Shown one piece after another: positions 1 through 11,807 of a stretch of 64,000 nt of DNA. The notes below the pieces were generated by a model. The model was not told the DNA's origin. It did no database searches and saw only the letters and a program-made list of their open reading frames with translations. The position numbers and the translations under genes were made by a program. Position 1 is the stretch's first letter, and every line of letters begins with the position of its first letter. Source of the DNA: TK10-74A sp965263065 (GTDB lineage Bacteria; Chloroflexota; Dehalococcoidia; Bin125); assembly GCA_965263065.1 (NCBI GenBank), contig CBDHGH010000003.1, positions 2,046,001-2,110,000 of the forward strand, in the 5' to 3' direction.

Positions 1-598
1 GGGAGCCCCCGATCCCAAGGCCCCATGGCTCAGGCAGGAGCTTCCACACCTGATCTTCGCGTTCGTGCGAGGAGAGCACGATCCCCGGCACCAGCCCGCT
101 GGACCGGAGCGCGTTGGAACGGTGCCGCACGGCATCGAGCAGGACCGTGAAGCGACAGATGTCATAGAAGGCCTCAAGTTGCCGCGCGGCGAGGAATGCG
201 TCCCGGTCCTCGATCGGTCTGTCTGACGCGACAACCTCGCCGATCGACCGCAGCGTCCGAGCCAAGTCCCCGCAGATAGCGGCCAGCGGCGTCAGGTATT
301 CGGGCACGTATTGGTCAAGGCGCTCTCTCACGAGCATCTTGACAGTGAACGCTTGCTTGCTTCTCTGTTGGGCCGCCTCGTGGGCATGGCGCAGGGTGAT
401 CCCGACCATCGAAGCCAGCGCCGTGAGCGCGGCGGCGGCGGTCGCTGCCTTCGCCGTCTCGTCGCCCTCGGGTGGGAACAGGAGATCCCATCCTGCGGTG
501 AAGAGAATTCCCAAGAGAACCAGTGCCAGCGCGCCCACGGTGATCGGCGCTGCGTAGTCGCGCAGGGCAGACCTGATGCTCCCCGCCAAGCCTCCCAC
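1..598 (-). CDS. Membrane-anchored protein of unknown function, 3' end cut by window edge
   Basis: An open frame runs from a GTG at 598 off the left edge (199 codons seen, no stop). About residues 14-38 form a strong hydrophobic segment (core VGALALVLLGILF), and a second, weaker one follows an acidic PPEGDE stretch. The remainder is soluble and helical, with alternating charged and Leu residues. I recognise no family. The architecture (two N-terminal membrane segments then a helical domain) suggests an inner-membrane protein with a cytoplasmic tail. No clear ribosome binding site precedes the GTG, so the start is uncertain; the frame stays open further upstream, and fusion by frameshift with the proline-rich ORF at 657-1016 cannot be excluded. 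Confidence 0.6.
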   Translation of the reverse strand, partial: MGGLAGSIRSALRDYAAPITVGALALVLLGILFTAGWDLLFPPEGDETAKAATAAAALTALASMVGITLRHAHEAAQQRSKQAFTVKMLVRERLDQYVPEYLTPLAAICGDLARTLRSIGEVVASDRPIEDRDAFLAARQLEAFYDICRFTVLLDAVRHRSNALRSSGLVPGIVLSSHEREDQVWKLLPEPWGLGIGGS

Positions 599-656
599 CG
601 CGCTGACGCTGCTGCGCTGGAGACTTGCGGTTGCCCGTGGGTACTTGAAGCGCTCG

Positions 657-1016
657 CTAGCCCGCAAGTGCGGAGTTCCTCGGGCTTGGCCCAGTGGACG
701 ACGGCTGTGAGGCTGGCGCTGGCGAGTCGCTGGTCCGGGGTGCCGGACTCGGGGCTGGCGACGGCACCCTTCGCGTGTAGGGGATGGGCCTCGGAGGTGG
801 AGGAGGTGGCGGGTTCTCGGCTGTTGGGGCTTGCGTCGTCACTCCGATCGCTTGGCCCTTCCCAGTGTACTTGCCGCCCGATGGACCCGATCTCCGAACC
901 GGGACGCCTTGCCGCCCCGGCGCAGGTCGCGGCCTTGGCGACGGGAGGCCCCGTGTGCCCGGCACTGGCCTCCGCGCGGGCGGTGGAGGCGCGTTCTCGG
1001 CTGTTGGAACTGGCAT
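657..1016 (-). CDS. Proline-rich hypothetical protein with two 60-residue repeats
   Basis: Low-complexity Pro/Arg/Ala-rich ORF of 119 aa. The ATG at 1016 has GGAG five bases upstream. Two in-frame repeats with a 180-bp (60-codon) period are visible, each containing PTAEN followed by a run of prolines and a PSPxPxPAP motif. Differences between the repeats mostly keep the Pro pattern, which mildly favours a translated product. It lies 58 bp upstream of the membrane gene that runs off the left edge and on the same strand, so it may be an extracytoplasmic or linker protein, or the displaced N-terminus of that gene. No known domain is recognised. Confidence 0.4.
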   Translation of the reverse strand: MPVPTAENAPPPPARRPVPGTRGLPSPRPRPAPGRQGVPVRRSGPSGGKYTGKGQAIGVTTQAPTAENPPPPPPPRPIPYTRRVPSPAPSPAPRTSDSPAPASQPSSTGPSPRNSALAG

Positions 1017-1055
1017 CGTCACTCCGACCCTCTTCTCTTCCCGCCTTATTGCTGC
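785..1055. repeat. Imperfect 180-bp-period direct repeat
   Basis: The string TTCTCGGCTGTTGG occurs at 814 and 994, each followed by a similar run ending GTCACTCCGA. The period is 180 bp, so the duplication keeps frame on both strands. It underlies the proline-rich repeat of the minus-strand ORF. Confidence 0.7.
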
Positions 1056-1132
1056 GGAGAGGGAGATTCTTGCTGCATGATCCCAGTCTAGCCCAGAGCG
1101 GCCCGACCGCGGCCTCGTTCTGTCACGACCCC

Positions 1133-2521
1133 CTACGGCCCCGTCATCTTCTCCGGCTGGACCCACGCGTCGAACTGCTCCGACGTCAGCAGGCCCAGCG
1201 ACACGCCGGTCTCCCGAAGCGTGGCGCCCCGCTCGTGGGCCGTCTTCGCGATCTTGGCCGCGTTGTCGTAGCCGATGTGCGGGTTCAGCGCCGTGACCAG
1301 CATCAGCGACCGACGCATCAGTTCGTCGATCCGCTCCCGGTTCGGCTCGATGCCCCGCACGCAGTTCTCCGTGAACGACATCGCCGCGTCGCCCAGCAGG
1401 CGGATGCTCTGCAGGTTGTTGTAGACCATCACCGGCTTGAACACGTTCAACTCGAAGTGGCCCGTCGCGCCGCCCACCGCGACCGTCTGCCCGTTGCCGA
1501 TGACCTGCGCGCAGACCATCGTCAGCGCCTCCGACTGCGTGGGGTTGACCTTGCCCGGCATGATGCTCGAGCCCGGCTCGTTGGCCGGCAGCATCAGCTC
1601 CCCGATGCCCGCCCGCGGCCCCGACCCCAGCATCCGCACGTCGTTGGCGATCTTCATCAGCGACGCTGCCACCGTCGTCAGCTGCCCGGCCAGCTCGACC
1701 TGCGCGTCGTGCGCCGCCAGCGCCTCGAACTTGTTCGGCGCGGTCACGAACGGCAGCCCCGTCAGCGCCGCGATCTCCGCCGCCACCCGCTCGCCGTACT
1801 CTGGGTGCGAGTTGAGCCCCGTCCCGACCGCCGTGCCGCCCAGCGCCAGCTCGTACAGCCGCGGCAGCGTCCCCTCGACGCGCGCGATGCCGTAGGTCAC
1901 TTGCTGCACGTAGCCCGAGAACTCCTGCCCCAGCGTCAGCGGCACGGCGTCCATCAGGTGCGTCCGCCCGATCTTGACGATCTCATCGAACGCCGACGCC
2001 TTCTCCTGCAGCGCGTCGCGCAGCGTCGTCAGCGACGGCGCCAGGTGGTTCACGACCTGCTCCGCCGTCGCCACAGACATCGCCCCGGGGAAGACGTCGT
2101 TCGACGACTGCGACATGTTGACGTGGTCGTTGGGGTGCACCGGCGTCTTCGAGCCGCGCTCGCCGCCCAGCAGCTCGATCGCCCGGTTCGAGATCACCTC
2201 GTTGCCGTTCATGTTGCTCTGCGTGCCCGAGCCCGTCTGCCAGACGACCAGCGGGAAGTGGTCGTCCAGCGTCCCCGCGATCACCTCCGACGCCGCCTGC
2301 CGGATCGCCGACGCGCGCTCCGCGTCGAGCTTGCCCAGCGACTCGTTCACGCTGGCCGAGGCGTGCTTGACGATCCCCAGCCCGCGGATGATCGGCCGCG
2401 GCATCCGCTCGCCGCCGATCTTGAAGTTCTCCAGCGATCGCTGCGTCTGCGCCCCCCAGTAGCGGTCGGCCGGCACCGCGATCTCGCCCATCGTGTCCGA
2501 TTCGATTCGCATGTCGCTCAT
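1133..2521 (-). CDS. fumC: Fumarate hydratase, class II
   Basis: Interconverts fumarate and L-malate in the TCA cycle in the cytoplasm; class II enzymes are iron-independent homotetramers. The 462-aa product has the usual class II length. The family signature GSSIMPGKVNP lies around residue 315, and the N-terminal substrate region (TGSGTQSNMNGNEV) is intact. The start at 2521 (MSDMRIES) is preceded by GAGGAG; a longer upstream open frame is compositional. It is the last gene of an aconitase, malate dehydrogenase, fumarase run on the minus strand, 80 bp after mdh, so co-transcription is likely. Confidence 0.97.
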   Translation of the reverse strand: MSDMRIESDTMGEIAVPADRYWGAQTQRSLENFKIGGERMPRPIIRGLGIVKHASASVNESLGKLDAERASAIRQAASEVIAGTLDDHFPLVVWQTGSGTQSNMNGNEVISNRAIELLGGERGSKTPVHPNDHVNMSQSSNDVFPGAMSVATAEQVVNHLAPSLTTLRDALQEKASAFDEIVKIGRTHLMDAVPLTLGQEFSGYVQQVTYGIARVEGTLPRLYELALGGTAVGTGLNSHPEYGERVAAEIAALTGLPFVTAPNKFEALAAHDAQVELAGQLTTVAASLMKIANDVRMLGSGPRAGIGELMLPANEPGSSIMPGKVNPTQSEALTMVCAQVIGNGQTVAVGGATGHFELNVFKPVMVYNNLQSIRLLGDAAMSFTENCVRGIEPNRERIDELMRRSLMLVTALNPHIGYDNAAKIAKTAHERGATLRETGVSLGLLTSEQFDAWVQPEKMTGP

Positions 2522-2601
2522 CTCGGCTCCTCGCCGCGACGCCCCGGCGGAAACCGGGGCGCCGTGCCTGTTCCTGCTCCCGGGCCCGGCCCCCGGCCGA
2601 C

Positions 2602-3558
<957 letters not shown>

Positions 3559-3595
3559 CGTCTCGTGTCCTCCCCGGCGCCGCTCGGGCGCCGCG

Positions 3596-5899
3596 CTATG
3601 CCTCGGTCCCTGCGGCTGTCTGGCCGGCCGACTGCGCCGCCGCGATCTCATTCAGGGCGCCGCCGGCCCGGAACCAGCCGATCTGATCCTGCGTGAACGT
3701 GTGTCGCACCTCGACGCGCTCCGACGTCCCGTCCGGATGCCGGATCTCCAGGGACAGCGGCTCGCCCGGCGCCAGCGACGTCAGCCCCGGGATGCTCACC
3801 CGATCGTCCTGGCCGAACTTGTCGTAGTCGGCCGCGTCCGACAGCCGCAGCGGCAGCAGCCCCTGCTTCTTGAGGTTCGTCTCGTGGATGCGCGCGAAGC
3901 TCCGCACGATGATCGCCACCGCCCCCAGGTGGCGCGGCTGCATCGCCGCGTGCTCCCGGCTCGACCCCTCGCCGAAGTTCTCGTCGCCGATGACGACCCA
4001 GGGCTGTCCCGCCGCCTTGTACGCCCGCGCGATCTCGGGCAGCGGCTGCTCGCGCGCGCCGGTCAGCACGTTGTTGCCCGTCCCCGCCTTCGACGTGAAG
4101 GCGTTGTTCACGCCCGTGAAGGTGTTGTCGGAGATGTTGTCGAGGTGCCCCCGATAGCGCAGCCACGGCCCCGCCGGCGAGATGTGGTCGGTCGTCGTCT
4201 TGCCCGACGACTTCAGCAGGATCGCGCAGTCCTCGATGTCCGACCCGTCCCAGGCCGCCCACGGCGTCAATCGCTGTAGCCGCTTGCTGTCCGCCCCGAC
4301 CGCGACCTCGACGCCGCTGCCATCGGCCGGCGGCGGCACGAAGCCCTCGTCGCCGAGCGCGAATCCATCGGCCGGCAACTCGTCGCCCACCGGCGCGTCG
4401 AAGCGGAAGGCGCCGCCGTCCTTGGGGATCGCGTCGCGCCGCGGGTCGAAGTCGAGCCGCCCCGCGAAGGCCGCCGCGACGACCATCTCCGGGCTGCCGA
4501 TGAAGGCCAGCGTCTGCGGATTGGCGTCGTTGCGGGCCGGGAAGTTGCGGTTGAACGACGTCACGATCGTGTTCGTCTCGCCCGCCTCGATGTTCGACCG
4601 CTTCCACTGCCCGATGCAGGGCCCGCAGGCGTTGGCGAGCACCGTCGCGCCCACGCGCTCGAAGGCCGCGATCTGGCCGTCGCGCTCGACCGTCGCCCGC
4701 ACCTGCTCCGACCCCGGCGTCACCAGCAGCGGCGTCTTCACCCGCAGCCCCGCCGCCGCCGCCTGGCGCGCCAGGCTCGCCGCCCGGCTCATGTCCTCGT
4801 AGGAGCTGTTGGTGCACGAGCCGATCAGCGCGTCCTTGATGTCCAGCGGGTAGCCCTCCGACGCCGCCCACGCCCCCACCTCCGACGCCGTGTGCCGCAG
4901 GTCGGGCGTGTGGGGCCCGACCCAGGCCGGCTCCAGCGTGCTCAGGTCGATCTCGATCACCTGGTCGAAGATCTCCGCCCGCCGCTGCTCGACGCCCGGG
5001 TCTGTGGTCAGGTCCGACGCGTGCGCCTCGGCCAGCTCCGCGATGGCCGCCCGGTCCGTCGCGCGCAGGTAGCGCGCCGTCGCCGCGTCGAACGGGAAGA
5101 CCGACGTCGTCGCGCCGATCTCCGCGCCCATGTTGGTCACCGTGCCGCGCCCCGTCGCGCTCAGCGACGCCACCCCGTCGCCGAAGTACTCGACGATCGC
5201 GCCCGTGCCGCCCTTCACCGTCAGCACGTCGGCCACCTGCAGGATGACGTCCTTGGGCGATGTCCAGCCCGACAGCGCGCCCGTCAGCCGCACGCCGATC
5301 AGCTTGGGCAGCATCACGCCCCAGTCCAGCCCCGCCATCACGTCGACCGCGTCGGCGCCGCCCACGCCGATCGCCAGCATGCCCAGCCCGCCCGCGTTCG
5401 GCGTATGGCTGTCGGTGCCGATCATCAGCCCGCCGGGGAAGGCGTAGTTCTCGAGGATCACCTGATGGATGATTCCCGACCCCGGCTTCCAGAATCCCGC
5501 CCCGTACCGCGCCGACGCGCTCTCCAGGAAGTCGTACACCTCTTTATTCTCATCGACTGCGGCCAGCAGGTCGGGCCCCGACCCCACGCGGGCCTGGATC
5601 AGGTGGTCGCAGTGCACCGTCGTCGGCGCCTGCACGCGGCGCAGGCCGGCCAGCTCGAACTGCAGCAGCGCCATCTGCCCCGTCGCGTCCTGCAGCGCGA
5701 CCCGGTCGGCTTGCAGCGCGGCGTAGTCGGCCCCCCGCGACAGGCCCTGCGTCGCCGGGTCCGGCATGTGACCGAAGAGGATCTTCTCCGCCAGCGACAG
5801 CGGACGTCCCAGCCGCTGCCGCCCTACCGCGATCGCCGCCGCCGAGCGTGCGTACGCCCGCCCGATGCGCTCGACCGTGTCCTGCTCGTAGATGGGCAT
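3596..5899 (-). CDS. acn: Aconitate hydratase
   Basis: Isomerises citrate and isocitrate through cis-aconitate using a [4Fe-4S] cluster. The 767-aa protein has the length and order of the mitochondrial-type aconitases. Cluster cysteines are visible in GSCTNSS (around residue 360) and ACGPC (around 420). The C-terminal swivel domain carries the GEGSSREHAA active-site motif. The start at 5899 (MPIYEQDT) is preceded by GAGGAG. First gene of the aconitase-mdh-fumC block. Confidence 0.96.
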   Translation of the reverse strand: MPIYEQDTVERIGRAYARSAAAIAVGRQRLGRPLSLAEKILFGHMPDPATQGLSRGADYAALQADRVALQDATGQMALLQFELAGLRRVQAPTTVHCDHLIQARVGSGPDLLAAVDENKEVYDFLESASARYGAGFWKPGSGIIHQVILENYAFPGGLMIGTDSHTPNAGGLGMLAIGVGGADAVDVMAGLDWGVMLPKLIGVRLTGALSGWTSPKDVILQVADVLTVKGGTGAIVEYFGDGVASLSATGRGTVTNMGAEIGATTSVFPFDAATARYLRATDRAAIAELAEAHASDLTTDPGVEQRRAEIFDQVIEIDLSTLEPAWVGPHTPDLRHTASEVGAWAASEGYPLDIKDALIGSCTNSSYEDMSRAASLARQAAAAGLRVKTPLLVTPGSEQVRATVERDGQIAAFERVGATVLANACGPCIGQWKRSNIEAGETNTIVTSFNRNFPARNDANPQTLAFIGSPEMVVAAAFAGRLDFDPRRDAIPKDGGAFRFDAPVGDELPADGFALGDEGFVPPPADGSGVEVAVGADSKRLQRLTPWAAWDGSDIEDCAILLKSSGKTTTDHISPAGPWLRYRGHLDNISDNTFTGVNNAFTSKAGTGNNVLTGAREQPLPEIARAYKAAGQPWVVIGDENFGEGSSREHAAMQPRHLGAVAIIVRSFARIHETNLKKQGLLPLRLSDAADYDKFGQDDRVSIPGLTSLAPGEPLSLEIRHPDGTSERVEVRHTFTQDQIGWFRAGGALNEIAAAQSAGQTAAGTEA

Positions 5900-6099
5900 C
5901 GCTGCTCCTCGCCGTTCGCCGCCGCGCCTGCGACCCGGCGGGACGCCCTCCGGCGGGGTCATCCAGCGACGAAGGCTGCGACGAAAGGGGCGGCGACCGG
6001 GCGTCATTCTATCAACCGTGCGCCTGCGCGATGCATCGCGGCACACAGCGGTCGCGCCCGCCCCGTCGATGGGCGCCCGGCGATCAGAGCGCTGGCCTA

Positions 6100-7671
<1,572 letters not shown>

Positions 7672-7822
7672 GCTGCTCCACATCCCGGACGCGGGCCCTC
7701 GCCGGGCGGCGTGCCGGACCATCGGGTCTCACCGCCCTCGGGGGGACCGGGCGCAACCTACTATAGCCGCTGCGCGCCGGCGCGCTCTCGCGACGGCATG
7801 GGCGCACTACACGGGTGCGGGC

Positions 7823-8341
7823 CTATGTGAGCTTCGAGACGGCGACGGCGATGGTGGCGACGGCGACGGCGACGGCCACGACGAACCCGGCGAGCCGCAA
7901 GTGGAGCGCGTAGATCTCCGTCCGGAGGGCCTGTAGGCCCTCCCGCAGTTCGCCGCGCAGCGCCGCCGCCTCTTCCCGGAGTTCGCCGCGCAGCGCCGCC
8001 GACTCTTCGCGCACTTCGCCGCGCAGCGCCGCCATGTCCGCGCGCAGTGCCGCCATGTCCGCGTGCAGTTCGCCGCTCAGCGCCGCCATGTCCGCGCGCA
8101 GCGCCGCCGACTCTGCGCGCAGTTCGCCGCGCAGCGCCGCCATGTCTGCGCGCAGCGCCCCAGACTCTTCGCGCACTTCCCCCCGCAACTCTCCCACGTC
8201 GTTGCGCAGGGCCGCCACGTCGTCACGGCCCGGCGCGAACGCTTCCCCGATCACGGCTGCGATCGTCTCGGCCGCGGCCGGCGGCTGGTCCGCCTCGTCG
8301 CGGAGCCGCTGGGCCGCCCGGAGGGTGTCGAACGTCACCAT
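7823..8341 (-). CDS. DUF1640-like coiled-coil protein with C-terminal membrane segment (copy 1)
   Basis: Product of 172 aa. The N-terminus (VTFDTLRAAQRLRD) resembles bacterial DUF1640/CCDC90-like proteins, a family I know only as coiled-coil membrane proteins. Residues from about 45 to 140 are a regular coiled coil built of near-identical units such as ALRADMA and LRGELREE. The C-terminus is a hydrophobic Val/Ala helix ending VAVSKLT, so it is probably tail-anchored. The start at 8341 is ATG; a GTG two codons upstream is possible. A close paralogue lies just upstream at 8463-8828; the copies differ mainly in the number of coiled-coil units. Confidence 0.75.
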   Translation of the reverse strand: MVTFDTLRAAQRLRDEADQPPAAAETIAAVIGEAFAPGRDDVAALRNDVGELRGEVREESGALRADMAALRGELRAESAALRADMAALSGELHADMAALRADMAALRGEVREESAALRGELREEAAALRGELREGLQALRTEIYALHLRLAGFVVAVAVAVATIAVAVSKLT

Positions 8342-8462
8342 GTGCACAGCTTACACGACCCCGCCCGCCGCGGTCTCCGTGGCGGCGACCGCAGGCGGGG
8401 CCCAACCAGCCCGGCGACTCCGAGACCGTCGAGCCCTCTCGCGGCGGCCGGAGGGTGCGGGC

Positions 8463-8828
8463 CTAGGTGAGCTTCGCGACGGCGACGGCGACCGCGGCGA
8501 CGGCGACGGCGAACCCGGCGAACCGCAATTGGAGCGCGTACATCTCCGCGCGCAGGGCCTGTAGGCCCTCCCGCAGTTCGCCGCGCAGCGCCGCCGAGTC
8601 TTCGCGCAATTCGCCGCGCAGCGCCGCGATGTCTGCGCGCAGCGCCCCAGTCTCTTCGCGCAGTTCGCCGCGCAACTCTCCCACGTCGTTGCGCAGCGCG
8701 TCCACGTCGTCACGGCCCGGCGCGAACGCGTCCCCGATCACGGCTGCGATCGTCTCGGCCGCGGCCGGCGGCTGGTCCGCCTCGTCGCGGAGCCGTTGGG
8801 CGGCCCGGAGGGTGTCGAACGTCACCAT
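8463..8828 (-). CDS. DUF1640-like coiled-coil protein with C-terminal membrane segment (copy 2)
   Basis: A 121-aa paralogue of the gene at 7823-8341: nearly identical first 45 residues, a shorter coiled coil (LRGELREE-type units) and the same Ala/Val-rich C-terminal membrane helix ending AVAKLT. The DNA just upstream of both starts is also the same (GTGTAAGCTGTGCAC), so the duplication included the promoter. There is no obvious Shine-Dalgarno sequence, and translation may be leaderless. Function unknown. Confidence 0.75.
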   Translation of the reverse strand: MVTFDTLRAAQRLRDEADQPPAAAETIAAVIGDAFAPGRDDVDALRNDVGELRGELREETGALRADIAALRGELREDSAALRGELREGLQALRAEMYALQLRFAGFAVAVAAVAVAVAKLT

Positions 8829-8941
8829 GTGCACAGCTTACACGACCCCGCCCGCCGCGATCGCGAGCGCCGAGTTCGAGACCGTCGAGCGCTTCGCGGA
8901 AGCCGTCCTCGGACCGCTCGCGGGAGTCGAGCGAAGGCGCG

Positions 8942-9568
8942 CTAGCCAGGCGGCTCCGTGCGCCCCTCCTCTTCCTCTTCCTCCTCCGGCGGCGGTGGGA
9001 TGATCAGGATCTGCCCGACCTGCAGGTTGCCGGCCTCGAATTCGGTCAGGCCGTTGTACGACTGCAGGTCGAGGTAGTTCATCCCCCGCGCCGCCGCGAT
9101 GTCGCTCAGCGTGTCGCCCGACTGCACGATGTACTCCTCGCCCGGCGGCCGGCTGGGCCCCGCCGCCTCGGCGTCCCCGCCGTCCGTGGTCACCTGGATG
9201 CGCTCGCCCCGCACGGGGATGCGCAGTTCGTCCCCCACCGAGAGCACGCTGGGATCCGCGATCCCGTTGAGCCGTTGCAGCTCCTCCGTCGTCACCCCCG
9301 CCGACTGCGCGATCAGCGCCAGCGTGTCGCCCGGCTGCACGATGTAGATCTCCTCTTGCAGTTCCTCCTGCTGCTCCTCGCCGAACAGCTCGTCGCCGCG
9401 GAAGATGTACGGCTCCGGCAGGACATCGGGCACCGCCTCGATCGGGATCGTCTCCGGGTCGGGGTTGGCCGTCACCGCCTCGGGCGGCGTTGTCGGCTCC
9501 TCGTCGCCCGAGCAGGCGGCGGCCAGCAGCGCGACGATCGCCAGCGACCAGATCAGCGCAACGCGCAC
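8942..9568 (-). CDS. Lipoprotein with two LysM domains
   Basis: Probable cell-envelope protein binding peptidoglycan or glycan. From the GTG at 9568 the 208-aa product has a basic-hydrophobic signal peptide ending in a lipobox-like LLAAAC, an acidic Pro/Glu linker, and two LysM repeats (starting IYIVQPGDTLALIA and EYIVQSGDTLSDIA) separated by a linker. The tail is Pro/Glu-rich. The GTG start is preceded by GGGAG; an ATG at 9673 would give an implausible Gly/Arg-rich leader. It lies 102 bp downstream of the M28 lipoprotein on the same strand. Confidence 0.85.
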   Translation of the reverse strand: MRVALIWSLAIVALLAAACSGDEEPTTPPEAVTANPDPETIPIEAVPDVLPEPYIFRGDELFGEEQQEELQEEIYIVQPGDTLALIAQSAGVTTEELQRLNGIADPSVLSVGDELRIPVRGERIQVTTDGGDAEAAGPSRPPGEEYIVQSGDTLSDIAAARGMNYLDLQSYNGLTEFEAGNLQVGQILIIPPPPEEEEEEEGRTEPPG

Positions 9569-9669
9569 AGCCCCGGCTCCCGTCTTCTGCTGCCGCCTGC
9601 CCGGCGCGATCGCCCCACCCCGTCCGGCCCCCGGCCCGGTATCCAGTCTACCCCCGTCGCCCCCGGCCC

Positions 9670-11313
9670 TCACTCCGTCTCCACGACACAGGCCTCGGCG
9701 AGGGCCGGCTCGATCGACGCGGCCAGGCAGCCCAGCAGCCCATGCGCCAGCCGTCCCACCGACGCCAGCCGCTCGGGCTCGACCGCCTCGAAGCGATCGG
9801 CCGGCACGTGGATGGGGCCGCCCAGCACCGTGGGGAAGATGACCGGCACGCCGGCCTGTGCGAAGTTGAGGTGGTCCGACCCGGTGCCCGGCGGCAGCGT
9901 CCCTGCGGCCAAGTCGATCTCCAGCGCCGCGCCGACCTCCTGCGCCAGCCCCACCAGCGGCTCGACGCCCACCAGCAGCAGCGCCGACCCGATGGCGGCC
10001 ACGTCGAGATTGAGCATCGCCGTGACGTCCTCGATCGCGCCCGAGTCGACCAGCCGCTGCACGAAGATCTTCGACCCCAGGATGCCCGGGCTGCCGCCCA
10101 CCGACTCCTCGGCCCCGAACGCCACGAAGCAGATCAGCCGGGCCCCGGCGCTGTCGGCGTAGGCCCGCGCCAGCTCCACGACCAGGGCCGTGCCGCTGGC
10201 GTTGTCGTTCGCCCCCATCACGCCCGGCACCGAGTCGTAGTGGCCGCCCACCCAGATCCGGCAGGCCCCGTCGGTGCGCCGGGCCACCACGTTCTGCGAC
10301 TCCCCCGACAGCGGGTCGTAGCGGACCAGGATCTCCGCCGTCACCTGCGGGTCCGGCGGGTCCGTGGTATCCGTGGCATCCGTGGTATCCGGCGCATCCG
10401 GCGTTTCCGCTGCCTGCGCGGCCTTAGTCAGCTGCGTCTTCAGCGCCCGCCCCTGCGCCTGGCTGATCGACACCGCCGGAATCGCCGACGTCTCCCCCAA
10501 CGTGCCCGAGAACGGACCCGGCGCGTTGTTGTAGATCATCACCCCAATCGCCCCGGCGGCGGCGGCGTTCGCGACCTTCTCCCGGAAGAACAGCTGCCCC
10601 CGCTCGACCAGCGCGACCGCCCCCTCGACGTCGACCGCCGCGAAGTCCTCCGCCGCGCCCATGCCCGGCACGACGACCAGCGGCGCGCTGAGGTCGCCCC
10701 CCGCCGAGCCGTGCAGCACCTCCGTGACGACCGGCCGCCCGTTCACCAGCACCCGGAACTCGTCGACGCGCAGGCTCTCCAGCGGCACCGGCTGCAGCTC
10801 CACCGCGTACCCGAGCGACTCGAACTCCGCCGCCAGGAACGCCGCCGCGGCGCGTTCCCCGTCGGTCGACTGCACCCGCTCGCCGATCGTCAGCGACAGC
10901 ATTTCCAGCACCCGCAGCGCGTTGTCGTTGTCGTAGGGCAGCGGCGCGACGGGCGGCGCGACGGCCTCGTCCTGCGCCTCCTCCGCGGGCGTGTCCTCGG
11001 GGTCGCCGACGCCGGTCTCGTCGGTCTCCGCCTCGGCCGGCTCGGCGCCGGCCGGTTCCTCGTCCGCGGGGTCCTCGTCGCGCGCCTGCGCCGCGTCGTC
11101 GTCGGCGGCGGCGGTGTCGGCGGTGTCGGCGTCGTCTGCCGCCTCCGCGTCGTCGCCCGCCTCCACCTCCGACGCGGCCCCGCCGTCCGCGGCTGCGTCG
11201 GGCGCTGCCCTGTCAGATGGTGTGCCGGCGTCCCCCGGCGCGTCCGACCCGGAGCACGCCGCGACCAGCCCCGCCCCGACGATGAGCACGATCGCGGCCA
11301 GCAGCAGCCGCAT
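9670..11313 (-). CDS. M28-family zinc aminopeptidase lipoprotein with PA domain
   Basis: Secreted or surface-anchored exopeptidase, 547 aa. The signal peptide ends at a lipobox (GLVAACSG), followed by an Asp/Ala/Glu-rich low-complexity linker of about 90 residues. A protease-associated insert (VEGAVALVERGQ, IGVMIYNN) precedes the catalytic core. M28 metal ligands are visible in order: GGHYDS, GANDNASG, FGAEES, NLDVA and SDHLNF. A Thr/Asp/Pro stretch encoded by a short tandem DNA repeat near 10370-10410 interrupts the PA region. The ATG at 11313 begins the signal peptide. Substrate not predictable. Confidence 0.9.
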   Translation of the reverse strand: MRLLLAAIVLIVGAGLVAACSGSDAPGDAGTPSDRAAPDAAADGGAASEVEAGDDAEAADDADTADTAAADDDAAQARDEDPADEEPAGAEPAEAETDETGVGDPEDTPAEEAQDEAVAPPVAPLPYDNDNALRVLEMLSLTIGERVQSTDGERAAAAFLAAEFESLGYAVELQPVPLESLRVDEFRVLVNGRPVVTEVLHGSAGGDLSAPLVVVPGMGAAEDFAAVDVEGAVALVERGQLFFREKVANAAAAGAIGVMIYNNAPGPFSGTLGETSAIPAVSISQAQGRALKTQLTKAAQAAETPDAPDTTDATDTTDPPDPQVTAEILVRYDPLSGESQNVVARRTDGACRIWVGGHYDSVPGVMGANDNASGTALVVELARAYADSAGARLICFVAFGAEESVGGSPGILGSKIFVQRLVDSGAIEDVTAMLNLDVAAIGSALLLVGVEPLVGLAQEVGAALEIDLAAGTLPPGTGSDHLNFAQAGVPVIFPTVLGGPIHVPADRFEAVEPERLASVGRLAHGLLGCLAASIEPALAEACVVETE

Positions 11314-11369
11314 CCGCGCCGCGCGCGACGCACGACGGCCAGAGCCAAGCAAGCGATAGCGGTGGGGGA

Positions 11370-11786
11370 TTAGTGTCGCCAACGCCGGAACCAGCCGCGC
11401 ACCCCGCCCGGCCGTGGTTCGTCGTACTCGATGTAGCGGTCGCGCCAGAAGCCCCCGCGACCTTCGTGCGGCGCGCGTGACCTCGGCCCGCGCATGCTCC
11501 AGCCCAGCCCCAGCAGGAACAGGACGAGGCCCGCCAGCACCAGCCACGCGCCCGGGCCGCGCGCGCGCAAGACCAGTCCGGCGGCCAGCAGCAGGAAGCC
11601 CACCAGCATCAGGTGCCCCGACGTGAATCGCACGAACATGGATCCCAGCCCGTCGCTCACCTGGCGCATCAGCGCGTCCCAGCTGCGCCGCGCCCGGCTC
11701 GGCCCCCGCCGCTGACGGCGGTGCCACTCGAAGTCCTCGATGTTTTCGAGGACGTCCTCAATGTCGCGTTCCAGTCGGTCTGGCAT
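11370..11786 (-). CDS. Small membrane protein, two predicted helices
   Basis: A 138-aa protein with an acidic N-terminus (RDIEDVLENIEDFEWHRRQ), two adjacent hydrophobic helices (core MLVGFLLLAAGLVL and WLVLAGLVLFLLGLGW) and an Arg/Trp-rich C-terminus. The helical hairpin suggests an integral membrane protein with both ends in the cytoplasm. It lies 56 bp upstream of the M28 lipoprotein in the same direction. Family not recognised. Confidence 0.75.
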   Translation of the reverse strand: MPDRLERDIEDVLENIEDFEWHRRQRRGPSRARRSWDALMRQVSDGLGSMFVRFTSGHLMLVGFLLLAAGLVLRARGPGAWLVLAGLVLFLLGLGWSMRGPRSRAPHEGRGGFWRDRYIEYDEPRPGGVRGWFRRWRH

Positions 11787-11807
11787 GGCAGCGCTCCTGC
11801 TACCAGT

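Noticed and set aside
10366..10412. Short tandem repeat as a CRISPR or regulatory array
   Set aside because: Degenerate 9-12 bp units that keep frame inside the M28 gene; they encode a Thr/Asp linker.
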